DNA of 64,000 bases, taken from the NCBI GenBank assembly GCA_963702955.1, contig OY969774.1:1798001-1862000 (forward strand). Direction: 5' to 3'. Below are positions 1 to 8,207 of the stretch, piece by piece. The DNA is from VRUE01 sp963702955 (lineage in GTDB: Bacteria > Actinomycetota > Thermoleophilia > Solirubrobacterales > 70-9). Under the pieces are notes generated by a model that worked only from the letters and a program-made list of their open reading frames with translations, made no database searches and had not been told where the DNA came from. Made by a program: the position numbers and the translations under genes. The stretch's first letter is position 1. Every line of letters starts with the position of its first letter.

Positions 1-123
1 GGTAAGGGCATCGAGCGCTCGGCCGGCGCCGTCGCCAACTGCCTCACGCGGCTGGCGAAGGAGAAGAAGGTGCGGCAGGCAAAGCGCAAGCCGCGCAGCT
101 ACGTCGCCGTGGAGGCGAAGTAA
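1..123 (+). CDS. 3' end of a gene, probable winged-helix DNA-binding tail (partial)
   Basis: Only the last 40 codons lie in the window, ending at TAA 121-123. The visible part has a helix-like stretch (IERSAGAVANCLTRL) followed by a very basic tail rich in Lys and Arg. This resembles the recognition helix and wing of winged-helix domains at the C-termini of actinobacterial mobile-element replication proteins, but the fragment is too short to name. The next gene starts three bases later on the same strand, so both probably belong to one operon with the SSB-like protein and the XRE regulators. The function is inferred from pattern only. Confidence 0.5.
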   Translation, partial: GKGIERSAGAVANCLTRLAKEKKVRQAKRKPRSYVAVEAK

Positions 124-125
124 CG

Positions 126-548
126 ATGTGCGGGCGATGCGGTGGGCGAACCGGGCGGCGCAGGCTCTTCCCCGACCAGACGCCGCCTGGGCTCAACTAC
201 GCGGTCGTGACGGGCACGCTCCTCGACGACCCCCGAGAGGGCGGCGGTCCGGGCGGCACCCCGGTCCTCGTCATGGAGATCGAGTTCCCGGTGGCCGACC
301 CCGAGCATCCGCGGCTGCTTTGGACCTACGCCAGCTATGAGGTCGAGGTGCCTGGCGATGTCGGCGGCCAGCACGTCGAAGAGTTGAGGAAGGGCGCTCC
401 GGTGCTAGTCGCGGGACGGCTCAGCGAGCGCTGCTCGCTGGAGGATGGGCGCGCGAGCTGTCGCGGGACGATCGTCGCCAACCTGATCCACCCCGGCCCG
501 CCACCCGATCAGCCGGGCGGCTCTCTCGGCGCGAGGTACATGCCGTGA
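126..548 (+). CDS. SSB-like OB-fold protein
   Basis: This 140-residue protein looks like a single-strand DNA-binding (SSB/PriB-type) OB fold. Strand 1 reads NYAVVTGTLLDDP, followed by a strand with VLVMEIEFPV, then a hydrophilic segment, the PVLVAGRLSE strand typical of SSB (x-V-x-V-x-G-R-L) and a last strand near residues 110-122. It lacks the acidic C-terminal tip of housekeeping SSB, as is common for accessory SSB-like proteins on mobile elements. It starts three bases after the upstream gene, and its TGA (546-548) overlaps the GTG of the next gene, so translation is probably coupled. The family assignment comes from motif reading. A role in element replication or conjugation is inference. 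Confidence 0.6.
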   Translation: MCGRCGGRTGRRRLFPDQTPPGLNYAVVTGTLLDDPREGGGPGGTPVLVMEIEFPVADPEHPRLLWTYASYEVEVPGDVGGQHVEELRKGAPVLVAGRLSERCSLEDGRASCRGTIVANLIHPGPPPDQPGGSLGARYMP

Positions 549-1228
549 CTCCCCGCGCCCCGACCTCGGCACCGCCGACGCCGGAGATGAAAGTCCGCTT
601 CGGCCGGAACCTCGCCCGCTGCCGCGAGGTAGCCGACGTCTCCCAGGAAGAGCTGAGCTTCCGCGCCTCAATCCATCGCACCGAGGTCAGCCTGCTGGAG
701 CGCGGCGAGCGTATGCCGCGCGTCAACACGGCGCTGCGGATCGCCGGCAGCCTCGGCGTAGCGCTCGACGATCTCGTCGCCGGCTTGGAATGGAAGCCCG
801 GCTACGAGATCGTCGTGCCGGGGTCGTGGGAGGTGGTCGAGCGTGACGGCGTCGCGCCCGAGGGCCACGCCGAGGGCTCGGCGCATGCCCTGTCCCGATC
901 GAGACGCCGAACGGCTCCCGATGACGGCAGGCTCGCGCTCCAAGACGCCTTTCCCCTTCAAGGCAATGGCGCGGTTCGCGGACAACCTCTACCGCGCCCG
1001 CGAGCTGGCCGGCCTCGATCAGCGAGAGGCGGCCAAGCGCGCCGCCCTCACTCGTTCCAGGCTCGACAAGATCGAGGGCGGCGAATACGTCCCCAGCCTC
1101 GACATCCTGATCCGCCTCGCCGGCACCTACTCCACCTCGGTCGGCGACCTCGTCAACGGCGTCACCTGGCGACCCGGCTGGGTCGAGCACTCTGGCCCGG
1201 CGGAGTATCTGGTGTCAACCGACAGTAA
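545..1228 (+). CDS. XRE-family helix-turn-helix regulator with an over-long overlapping tail
   Basis: GTG start overlapping the previous stop (GTGA). Residues about 17-75 form a Cro/C1-type helix-turn-helix (FGRNLARCREVADVSQEEL ... LLERGERMPRVNTALRIAG), then LDDLVAGLEWKPGYEIV, an ending shared with the next gene. After about residue 105 the reading frame loses its third-position GC bias and becomes an Arg/Pro/His-rich stretch. That stretch overlaps the whole second XRE gene in another frame. The true protein probably ended near 920; a small indel or lost stop would explain the 227-codon frame. Its target is unknown. It may control the element genes around it. Confidence 0.6.
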   Translation: MTPRAPTSAPPTPEMKVRFGRNLARCREVADVSQEELSFRASIHRTEVSLLERGERMPRVNTALRIAGSLGVALDDLVAGLEWKPGYEIVVPGSWEVVERDGVAPEGHAEGSAHALSRSRRRTAPDDGRLALQDAFPLQGNGAVRGQPLPRPRAGRPRSARGGQARRPHSFQARQDRGRRIRPQPRHPDPPRRHLLHLGRRPRQRRHLATRLGRALWPGGVSGVNRQ

Positions 1229-1235
1229 AACCTGA
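921..1235 (+). CDS. second XRE-family helix-turn-helix regulator
   Basis: A 104-residue Cro/C1-type protein. The helix-turn-helix spans about residues 16-72 (FADNLYRARELAGLDQREA ... KIEGGEYVPSLDILIRLAG) and ends with VGDLVNGVTWRPGW. This C-terminal signature matches the preceding gene (LDDLVAGLEWKPGY), so the two are tandem paralogues. ATG 921 was chosen because codon bias becomes normal there. An upstream in-frame start at 843 would add 26 basic residues with poor bias. The gene lies inside the 3' part of the upstream frame. Confidence 0.6.
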   Translation: MTAGSRSKTPFPFKAMARFADNLYRARELAGLDQREAAKRAALTRSRLDKIEGGEYVPSLDILIRLAGTYSTSVGDLVNGVTWRPGWVEHSGPAEYLVSTDSKT

Positions 1236-1336
1236 GCAGATGGACTTTAACGGTACTTCACTCGTAACCGACCAGATTTTGTAACGGACGGGCACAAACT
1301 CGAAAACCCGTGCTGCCATGCGGTACCTTCATGTCT

Positions 1337-3640
1337 CTACTCTTCTCCACGAGAAGCGGGCCCCTCTTCGCGATCGCCCCGGTCACAAACTGCCAGTACA
1401 GTGTAAGGACCAGGTTTTGGAGTCACAGACCAGCCGATCAACATCACACGATCGATGGCCTCGTCATGCGCGAACACCTGCTTCGCGACATTCGCCATCT
1501 GTTTGGACCGCTGGGGAGAGCCATCGTCGGTGGCGATCAACCCGGCGAAATAGTCGCGCCGCTGCGGCGGTCCATTCGTAAAGAGAACGTAGTCGTCCTG
1601 TGAACGCTCCCCCTTGGCTATCTTGTGCCTGAGTTCCAGCATCGCCTCCCTGAACTCCTCCTGATCCTCCTTGGCGACGTTACAGAGTGCTAGCCCAAGC
1701 TCGGTCCACCGTGGGTGTCTTCGGTTCTCGACCGCTGAAAGCAGGGCCTCCCACCACTTGATCCTTTCCACCTTCGGCTTCTCGGCCTCCATCTCGGCCT
1801 CAATGCTGTAGTAGTAGACGTCAATTACGTCGGACAAGCCGAAGGTCTGCATATGGTGCTCACCCGAGAACTCCGCCTCGCCGAGATTGAAGCCTGTCTG
1901 AAGGTAGAAGCCGAGGAGATCGGTCTCCTCGCCGCTCAGGAACTCGCCCTTCTCAAGTTCGGCGCGGCGCGCGAAGTAGTGGATAACCTCGCTAGGATGA
2001 TCCAGAATATTGAGGATTATCTGAAGATCGAACAGGGTGAGGTTGTACGCCAGCGCATCAAGCCCCTCGTTGGTCAAGCCCGCCTCGACCAGTTCCCTCA
2101 GGCCGGGCAACATCGCCGCGAGCGGCTCTAGTGTCGTGCCCAGTGTCACAACGCGCTGCACCCTCGTCGTGTCCACAAGAATCGCTTCGCCATCCTCGCC
2201 AGTAAGGGTGAAGTCGCCGTCACCACGCTCCAAGAGCTCGGCAAGTCGCCCGGCCTGCACGCCCGGTGCAACCAGTAGATCCTCGATGTCGTCCCGCAAA
2301 GGCCTTCCCTTGCCACGATGGGAATGGCTCGAGAGCCGACCACCCTTGCACTCAGCTATCAACACCGTCGTGTCTACTAGGACGACGACGTCGCTCTCGT
2401 AGCGCTTTCCGTCATCGGGGTTTGTCCAGTAGACGTTGGTCATGACCTTCGCATCTGGGAACTTTTGGGCAAGGGCCGTAGCAACTGCCTCCTCTAGGTA
2501 CTCCGCACGGCGATCGAGGTAGGCGGACCACAAGTCGGCCTGATCTTTAAAGAGCCGCTCCAACATTGCGAATGCGGAGTTGTGGAAACCGGCCGCAATC
2601 GACCACAAAAAGAGGTGATCGCTTAGTTGTACTACGGGCCGTGAAGCCACCGGGTTGTCGAGCAGCAACTGATCGAGTGAGATGTCGGCCGTGTCTCCAA
2701 ATCGAAGACTCCAAAGGTCCAACACGCGCTTCAGAGCATCTGGCTCCACATCCCCAGGGTAGAGTTCGCGCAGTTTCTCGAAGGTGAATCCGTAGACTTG
2801 GTACAGGTTTAGGTCGCCCGCAATGATCGCGAAGGCTCGGTGCTGGTCCTCGTCGGACTTGAGGCGGTCGACTAGCTCGTTGCCGAGAGGCTCGGGAGTA
2901 CGCGGGAAAATCTCCCGGACGCGATCCGACCATTCCTCATTGAGCGGCAGCTCCGCCACTGAGTGCACGGCCTCGCGGTGAATTTGGAGCCGCTCCTCTA
3001 CCTCTTCAGAGACAGCCCACCACCACTCCACAAGCGAGCCAGTGGTTACACCCAACCGCCCGGAGAGTGCCTCGTCCAGCGGACCAAACAACTCGATAAT
3101 GGTCGGCTTGAGCGCACTGTGGTACGCGCTACCACGCACCGCCGCCGCGTAAAGCCGGAGGGACGCGAGCGCTATCTTGCGCCTCGTCTCCTCGTCAGTC
3201 TTCGCCCGCGAAATCCGTGCCGTCTCCAGAATGATGAATGCATTCACGACTGCCGTTACGGCCTCCGTTACGTCCCCAACGCCTTGCTGGTTATGGACCT
3301 CGGGCTTCGCCTCCTCGATTGGCTGCCGGAGGGCGACGGCCTGCATCAGTTCGACGTGGTGTTGGAAGATCCCTTCGGGACGATTGAACTCCGGGTTAGT
3401 TCCTGCCGCAACGGTCAGGAAATACAGGCTGTTGAAACAGATCAAGTCGAATGGCGGAACCCGCTTGACTGCCTCCTCGAGAATTTGCAACGCCTTTCCG
3501 AAGTCGGGCCCGGCAGTCCGGATCGCCTTGTCCACGCCTTTACGGAGCGCAGCCAAGAACTCCGGGGTCGGCGTACTGGCTACCCAGCCGGTCTCCCTGT
3601 CCTCGCTGTTGTCCCCTGCTTGTTTTTCGCGCGAACTCAT
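1337..3640 (-). CDS. large PD-(D/E)XK nuclease-like protein, putative defence effector
   Basis: A 767-residue protein starting at ATG 3640 with a GGAG ribosome site six bases upstream. An in-frame extension to 3934 exists but would overlap the integrase gene. The N-terminal 380 residues are alpha-helical with no motif I recognise. In the middle, ESDVVVLVDTTVLIAECKGG gives D417-x12-E430-x-K432, the signature of PD-(D/E)XK nucleases (NERD/Mrr-like branch: Asp in strand 2, E-x-K in strand 3). It is followed by R/K-rich SHSHRGKGRP and a helical C-terminal half. Similar architectures are often annotated only as hypothetical or wrongly as SecA-like. It lies 229 bp downstream of, and on the same strand as, a phage-type integrase, as accessory defence genes often do. 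The nuclease fold is well supported; the defence role is inference. Confidence 0.6.
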   Translation of the reverse strand: MSSREKQAGDNSEDRETGWVASTPTPEFLAALRKGVDKAIRTAGPDFGKALQILEEAVKRVPPFDLICFNSLYFLTVAAGTNPEFNRPEGIFQHHVELMQAVALRQPIEEAKPEVHNQQGVGDVTEAVTAVVNAFIILETARISRAKTDEETRRKIALASLRLYAAAVRGSAYHSALKPTIIELFGPLDEALSGRLGVTTGSLVEWWWAVSEEVEERLQIHREAVHSVAELPLNEEWSDRVREIFPRTPEPLGNELVDRLKSDEDQHRAFAIIAGDLNLYQVYGFTFEKLRELYPGDVEPDALKRVLDLWSLRFGDTADISLDQLLLDNPVASRPVVQLSDHLFLWSIAAGFHNSAFAMLERLFKDQADLWSAYLDRRAEYLEEAVATALAQKFPDAKVMTNVYWTNPDDGKRYESDVVVLVDTTVLIAECKGGRLSSHSHRGKGRPLRDDIEDLLVAPGVQAGRLAELLERGDGDFTLTGEDGEAILVDTTRVQRVVTLGTTLEPLAAMLPGLRELVEAGLTNEGLDALAYNLTLFDLQIILNILDHPSEVIHYFARRAELEKGEFLSGEETDLLGFYLQTGFNLGEAEFSGEHHMQTFGLSDVIDVYYYSIEAEMEAEKPKVERIKWWEALLSAVENRRHPRWTELGLALCNVAKEDQEEFREAMLELRHKIAKGERSQDDYVLFTNGPPQRRDYFAGLIATDDGSPQRSKQMANVAKQVFAHDEAIDRVMLIGWSVTPKPGPYTVLAVCDRGDREEGPASRGEE

Positions 3641-3869
3641 TTGGACTCCAAATGATGGCGCGAGTTTCAGACGCGCGCCGCTCACAAGCAGGGCAACGTC
3701 GTCGCCCTCTGAGAGGACTGCAGTGGCTTCGAGACGGGCGTCGCTGGGCGGCTGCGACGCCGAGCACCCGCCTATCGCTCCGGCGAACACGTGCAAGGCA
3801 CCGATGCCTCGCGCCAGCATGCGTCGAAGAGCCAGAGCCCAGCGAGGACGAGGATCGCGATAACGGCGG

Positions 3870-4229
3870 TTATCGCTGTGCCTCTTGCTCCGGCGTGGGA
3901 AGAGAGGCGGGCTCGATCTCATCGCCTTTGACAAGCGCTTTCAGTTGCGCCCGCTCGGCCGGGCCGCGGCGCATGATGTGGGTGTAGACGCGAAGAGTGA
4001 ACTTCGGGTCGGTGTGGCCGAGCTGGGCCATCACCGAGGCGGGGTCCTCTCCGGTGGCGATCAGGATCGAGGCGAAGGTGTGGCGCAGCTTGTGGGGCGT
4101 GACGCCGCGGGGCAGGGGCGTCTGCCCGCGGGCTTCGAGCAGTTGGTCGGCCCGCTTCACGGCCGAGGCGAGGATGCGGTTGCGCAGGTTGTCCTTGTCG
4201 CGATGACCGCCGGTGCCGGTGGGAAATAC
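3870..4229 (-). pseudogene. tyrosine integrase, C-terminal half (severed by the ISL3-type element)
   Basis: This is the catalytic C-terminal end of a site-specific tyrosine recombinase. It carries HKLRHTFAS (His and second catalytic Arg), LGHTDPK (second His) and VYTHIMRR (nucleophile Tyr). The fragment reads on from VFPTGTGGHRDKDNLRNRI, the usual continuation of the DDPVFP motif that closes the N-terminal half at 5614-5635. If 4230-5613 and one copy of the 8-bp duplication are removed, the frame rejoins exactly, giving an intact 432-residue integrase. As it stands the reading frame upstream runs into the insertion sequence (to 4280) and no complete enzyme can be made. Confidence 0.9.
4222..4229. 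repeat. target-site duplication, left copy (GGAAATAC)
   Basis: The octamer GGAAATAC lies directly outside the left inverted repeat and recurs at 5614-5621 outside the right one. Eight bases is the usual duplication length for ISL3 elements. Confidence 0.9.
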
Positions 4230-5613
4230 GGCTCTCCTGACGTTTCCGTGGGTCACGTAAGCACCTGAAGAAAGGCGCACGCCGCTCCGCGCCTAGGTTT
4301 CCGGCTGTCAGAAGGCTGGAAATCGAAAGGAGCGGCAACGACGTGCGCAAGGAGAGGGTATGGGCACGCCTGCTCGGTTTGGAGCGGGCGGTCATCGAAG
4401 GCGTCGAGATCGACGACAAAGAGCAGGTAGTGGTGGCAGTCAGGCCGCACCATCGGGAACGAGACCGCTGCGGCGTCTGCGGGCGCCGCGCACCCGGCTT
4501 CGACCTCGGCGAGGGCCGCCGGCGCTGGAGGGCGTTGGACCTCGGCACCACCATCGCTCACCTGGAGGCCGACGCCCCGCGGGTGCGCTGCCCCGTGCAC
4601 GGCGTCGTCGTGGGCGCCGTCCCCTGGGCCCGGCACGACTCGCGCTTTACCCGCGCCTTCGAACAGCAGGTCGCCTGGCTGGCGGTGAACACCTCAGGCA
4701 GCGCTGTCGCCGAGCTGATGCGGATCGCCTGGCGCAGCGTGGGCCGGATCTGCGAGCGGGTCGCCCTCGAGACGGGCCGCGAGGTGGACTTGCTCGCCGG
4801 CCTGCGGCAGATCGGGATCGACGAGATATCGCACCGCAAGGGCCACCGTTACCTGACCGTGGTCGTCGACCACGACACCGGGAGGCTCATCTGGGCGGCG
4901 CCGGGGCGCGACAAGGCGACGGTCGAGGCGTTCTTCGACGCGCTCGGGAAGAAGCGCACCAGGCAGCTGAAGCTCGTCTCCTGCGACATGGCGGGCTGGA
5001 TCGAGGCGGTGCTGGCAAAGCGCTGCCCGAAGGCGAAGCGCTGCGTCGATCCCTTCCACGTCGTTCAGCTCGCCACCGAAGCCTTGGACAAGGTTCGCCG
5101 CGAGGTCTGGAACGAGGCGCGCCGTCAAGGCCAGGGCGACGCGGCGGCGGAGCTCAAGGGCACCCGCTACGCCCTCTGGAAGAACCCCGAGAACCTGACA
5201 GCGCGCCAGCAGTCAAAGCTCGCCGACGTCGAGAAGCTCAACCGGCCGCTCTACCGCGCCTACCTGCTGAAGGAGCAGCTGCGCCAGATCTACCGCCTGC
5301 CGGCGCGAAAGGCGATCGCCCTGCTCGAGGAATGGCTCTCTTGGGCGCGGCGCTGTCGCCTGCGGCCCTTCGTCAAGCTGGCCCGCACGATCGCCGCGCA
5401 GCGGCAGGGGATCGTGGCGGCGATCCGCCACGGCCTCTCCAACGCGCGGGTGGAGGCGATCAACACCCAGATCCGCTTGATCGCCCGCCGCGCCTTCGGC
5501 TTTCACTCACCTCAGGCGCTGATCTCCCTGGCGATGCTGAAGCTCGGCGGGCTGTGTCCGCCTCTGCCGGGGAGAGTCACCGTTACGTGACCCACGGAAA
5601 CGTCAGGAGAGCC
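4230..5613 (+). mobile_element. complete ISL3-family insertion sequence
   Basis: A 1384-bp element bounded by inverted repeats that are identical for at least 31 bases: 4230-4260 begins GGCTCTCCTGACGTTTCC and 5583-5613 is its exact reverse complement. Both ends are flanked by the 8-bp duplication GGAAATAC. One transposase gene (4343-5590) fills it, and its stop codon lies inside the right inverted repeat. Near-perfect repeats, an intact transposase and a clean target duplication suggest recent insertion. The target was a tyrosine integrase gene on the opposite strand. Confidence 0.95.
4343..5590 (+). CDS. ISL3-family transposase
   Basis: A 415-residue DDE transposase. The N-terminus has a zinc-binding segment (CGVCGRRAPGFD, then RVRCPVHG) followed by a helix-turn-helix region. 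The catalytic core shows GIDEISHRKGHRY (first Asp), VSCDMAGW (second Asp, with the CDM signature of ISL3) and NARVEAINTQIRLIARRAFG (catalytic Glu). The length fits the family (about 400-430). GTG 4343 is preceded by AAAGGAG. The TGA falls within the right terminal repeat. No frameshift or missing residue is seen, so it is probably active. Confidence 0.95.
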   Translation: MRKERVWARLLGLERAVIEGVEIDDKEQVVVAVRPHHRERDRCGVCGRRAPGFDLGEGRRRWRALDLGTTIAHLEADAPRVRCPVHGVVVGAVPWARHDSRFTRAFEQQVAWLAVNTSGSAVAELMRIAWRSVGRICERVALETGREVDLLAGLRQIGIDEISHRKGHRYLTVVVDHDTGRLIWAAPGRDKATVEAFFDALGKKRTRQLKLVSCDMAGWIEAVLAKRCPKAKRCVDPFHVVQLATEALDKVRREVWNEARRQGQGDAAAELKGTRYALWKNPENLTARQQSKLADVEKLNRPLYRAYLLKEQLRQIYRLPARKAIALLEEWLSWARRCRLRPFVKLARTIAAQRQGIVAAIRHGLSNARVEAINTQIRLIARRAFGFHSPQALISLAMLKLGGLCPPLPGRVTVT

Positions 5614-5621
5614 GGAAATAC
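5614..5621. repeat. target-site duplication, right copy (GGAAATAC)
   Basis: Second copy of the octamer found at 4222-4229, directly outside the right inverted repeat of the insertion sequence. Confidence 0.9.
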
Positions 5622-6560
5622 GGGATCGTCAGGACCGCTGCGGTAGGCACGTGCCTTGTGGGCAGAGAGTTCGTCGCGCAGTAGGGGCAGCAAGACGATC
5701 TCCCGTAGCCCGGCCTGGGTCTTGGAGCGGCCGATCGAGATGCGGCCATTGGCGAGGTTGACATCGCGCCAGCGCAGGTTGCACAGCTCGCCCGCACGTG
5801 GCCCGGCCAGGATCAGAGTGGCGATAATCGGCCGGCGGTCGTTCGTGAGCCAGTGCTTGTCGCGGTCGAGCTGGCCCGCCGCCTCAAGCAACGTCGCGAT
5901 CTGCTCGACCGAGTCGAGATGTACCGGAGCGGGCCTCTTCGCCCGGAGGCGGCGTCGGCGGCCCGCCGCGGGATTCTCGGAGATGTATCGGTACTCCACC
6001 GCCACCGAGAGCACCCACTGCAGCGTGTCGATCGTCTTGTTGATCGTCGCCGGCGAGAGCGGCCGTAGCGCCTGTCCCCAGTCATTGCGCATCGGCTGGC
6101 CGCTCTCCCTCGCACGGCGCCGGGCCTCGGAGACCTCGACCATGTGGCCGCGGAAAGCATCGACCGCCTGAATGTCGATCTCGTGGAGCGGCCAGCTCCC
6201 GAAGTAGGGCACGACGTGCGCGAGCGCGTTCTCCTTGTAGGCGTAGTTCGCCTCACTCATCTCGCTCTTGCGGGCCGCCATCAGACTCCGGGCAAAGGAG
6301 CCGAAGGTCGGCATCGCGTCGGCTGCCTCTTCCGCTGCCCTGGCTCGGCGAGGTCGCCGCGTCGGCGGTACCCAGATGCCGCGCCGCACATCGGCCATGA
6401 CGTTTGCCAGCTCATCCTCGGCGAGCTTGCGGTTCCAACCCTCGGTCTCCAGGCCGAGCGTCAGGTACTGGCGCTCCCCATAGGCGCGGAAGCGAAGCGC
6501 GTAGCCACGCCCGCTCTTCCAGTGCCGCTCCAGCACCTGGCCTTCCGGTCTACGAGCCAC
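5614..6560 (-). pseudogene. tyrosine integrase, N-terminal half (severed by the ISL3-type element)
   Basis: Start GTG 6560 is chosen because a full-strength ribosome site (AGGAGGTGA, 6566-6574) sits six bases before it; an earlier in-frame GTG at 6587 has none. Residues 1-60 resemble the beta-sheet arm-binding domain of phage integrases (SGRGYALRFRAYGERQYLTLG). Residues about 90-200 form the SAM-like core-binding domain, and GPRAGELCNLRWRDV carries the first catalytic Arg. The gene is broken after DDPVFP by the insertion sequence, which adds a short foreign tail ending at TAA 5583. The Arg, His-x-x-Arg and Tyr residues are therefore split over two frames. Confidence 0.9.
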
Positions 6561-6652
6561 TTCTGTCACCTCCTGGTCCGTGAGCACCGGAGGAGCGGCA
6601 GGCGCGGTCGCCAGGTGGCGGCGGAGATCCGCTCGCCTCTAGGCTGGACATC

Positions 6653-6677
6653 GCGCCGAAGCTTGCTTCTTCGGCGC
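6653..6677 (-). terminator. strong hairpin between replication-relaxation gene and integrase
   Basis: GCGCCGAAG (6653-6661) and CTTCGGCGC (6669-6677) form a perfect nine-pair stem with a seven-base loop. It lies about 95 bp past the stop of the minus-strand gene 6771-7874 and before the integrase start. No T-run follows, so it may be a factor-assisted terminator or a protein site. I see no further gene in 6561-6770. Confidence 0.5.
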
Positions 6678-6770
6678 CGGGCCGGGGGCGTTGTCGCGCC
6701 GCCCGGCCGTCTGTTTCCTGTCCGACGACAATAGCTCTCCGTCGCCGCGGAAGCGAGCGCCTGCGCATGC

Positions 6771-7874
6771 CTATCGCTCCTCCTCGTCGTCGGGCGAATT
6801 GCTGAGCCAGTTGACCGGGCGCTCATAGTCGCGCGCTTCGCGGAAGATCGGCGCGAACGGCCCCTTCCGCTGCAGGTCTTCGAGGCGGCAGAAGCTGATC
6901 GACACCTCGCCGCGCGCCTGTTCCATCGCAGGGTGCTCGCGCAGGAGCATCGCCGCAAACGTGCGCCGCGTCGCCAGCGCCTTCCGAGAGGCGCCGGTCA
7001 GCACGCAGAGCACCCGTGGGAAGACCGGATAGCGATTGCGCCAGAGCGGCTGGCCCTCCGCGTCGGTGGCCCGGTAGAGCTGGGCATAGCGACTCAGCTC
7101 CGCGACCAGGCGATCGACCGAGAGCGTGGCGCGGTCGAGCTCGAGGAAGCGCAGCTCGAGGGCCGTCCCGTCCTCCTCGTGTCGCTGGTAGGAGAGGACG
7201 GCGTCCGCGAAGAGCGTGCGACGGCGACGGCCGCGACCGCGGCTCATCGGGTGGGCGACCTCCTGGCGCCAGGAGAACGGGCCGAATTCATCGCCACGAT
7301 CGCGCGCCGCCTTCAGGAAGCAGATCGCGGCGTCGTTGACGGCAAGGGTGTGCGCCCTCAGCGGGCCGGCCGCGTCGGCGGCCTGGAGCACCCTCGGCTG
7401 CGTCTCCAGCCCGACCAGCTCGAAGGCGAGCGCAGCGCCACGCTCGCTGACGAACCAGAGACGCCGGGGCGCGGTCCGCGTGTCGACGTGGTGGATCAGC
7501 CTCGCCCCCTCGATGCCGGCAAGGATCTGCTGCGTGCGCCGCAGACTGCGGCCCGGCAGATGGATCGTCTGCACCTGCTCGGTGGAGAGGACGCGGTGCT
7601 CGCCCAGCGAGGCGATGATCTCGGCGGTCGCCTCCGGCAGGCCGACGGCGGCGCTCGGCGCCGGATGGCGACCGTCCTTCTCGGCGCGGCGATCGGTCCG
7701 CGTGCCCGTACGGGCACGCGAGCGCCGGCCATGCCGGCCGCCGCGCGCCGTTGCGGGATCGAGCCGCTGCGTAGCCAGCGCGGAGGCGATAGCGACGGCG
7801 CCGAGAGCGAGGGGCGCGAGCGGCGAGGCGGGAACTATCGAGAGCAGCGTCGGGGCGGCGAGATTGCACTTCAT
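6771..7874 (-). CDS. replication-relaxation family protein
   Basis: A 367-residue protein of the replication-relaxation family, known from actinobacterial integrative and plasmid elements. After a basic N-terminus, a winged helix begins near TAEIIASLGEHRVLSTEQVQ and continues through SLRRTQQILAGIE and a wing (RTAPRRLWFVSERG). The second half carries the LRAHTLAVNDAAICFL helix and the FADAVLSY ... LRFLELDRATLSVDRL stretch, a nuclease-like fold with a charged E-x-D pattern. ATG 7874 was preferred: the open frame continues to 8117, but that part is a low-complexity RLRPSLRP run encoded by a tandem repeat. Position beside an integrase fits a mobile element. The exact biochemical role of this family is unsettled. 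Confidence 0.65.
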   Translation of the reverse strand: MKCNLAAPTLLSIVPASPLAPLALGAVAIASALATQRLDPATARGGRHGRRSRARTGTRTDRRAEKDGRHPAPSAAVGLPEATAEIIASLGEHRVLSTEQVQTIHLPGRSLRRTQQILAGIEGARLIHHVDTRTAPRRLWFVSERGAALAFELVGLETQPRVLQAADAAGPLRAHTLAVNDAAICFLKAARDRGDEFGPFSWRQEVAHPMSRGRGRRRRTLFADAVLSYQRHEEDGTALELRFLELDRATLSVDRLVAELSRYAQLYRATDAEGQPLWRNRYPVFPRVLCVLTGASRKALATRRTFAAMLLREHPAMEQARGEVSISFCRLEDLQRKGPFAPIFREARDYERPVNWLSNSPDDEEER

Positions 7875-7978
7875 GTCCCGACCTAGATGCAGCGTAGAGA
7901 TGTCGGCAAAACGCCGAGCCGGGAAACGGCGCAGCCATCGGCGTTCGCGGCAGTCGGGCCCCGTCGCGAGCTGAAGGG

Positions 7979-8026
7979 TTGGACGAAGGGACGGACGCAG
8001 CCTTGGTCGAAGGGATGGACGCAGCC
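7979..8026. repeat. 24-bp tandem repeat (two units), iteron-like
   Basis: Units 7979-8002 and 8003-8026 share the pattern TTGGnCGAAGGGAnGGACGC plus AGCC and differ at two positions. They lie 105 bp upstream of the replication-relaxation gene start. They could be protein-binding repeats for an origin or autoregulation, or the low-complexity 5' end of a longer frame. No replication function is shown. Confidence 0.4.
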
Positions 8027-8171
8027 GGGACCGTCCGCCTCGACGCATCGGGAGGTGCGCCGGACATGGTCTCAGCCGCGCGCGGACTTGGGGAGAGACA
8101 GCCTGAAAGATCTTCATACCCTTGGACTAACTCCGCTCGCGAGGGAAGTCAAATCGCCCAACGGCGCCTCC

Positions 8172-8207
8172 CGTAATCCCCGCGCATCCCCGCTAATCGC
8201 CGCGTAT
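8172..8207. repeat. possible integrase arm-type sites
   Basis: The stretch holds two imperfect copies of a TAATCCCCGC / ATCCCCGCTAATCGCCGC motif. Bases 8186-8207 match 20085-20106, inside the att-linked 187-bp repeat. In those repeats the same motif also occurs twice (AATCCCCGCTAATCGCCGC and AATCCCCTGCTAAnCCGCAC), as arm-binding sites of tyrosine integrases would. The rest of 7875-8682, apart from the tandem repeat at 7979-8026, shows no gene. An AT-rich patch at 8203-8235 may hold a promoter. Confidence 0.35.

Noticed and set aside
3641..3934. N-terminal extension of the nuclease gene to 3934
   Set aside because: It would overlap the integrase end, has weak codon bias, and ATG 3640 has a good ribosome site.
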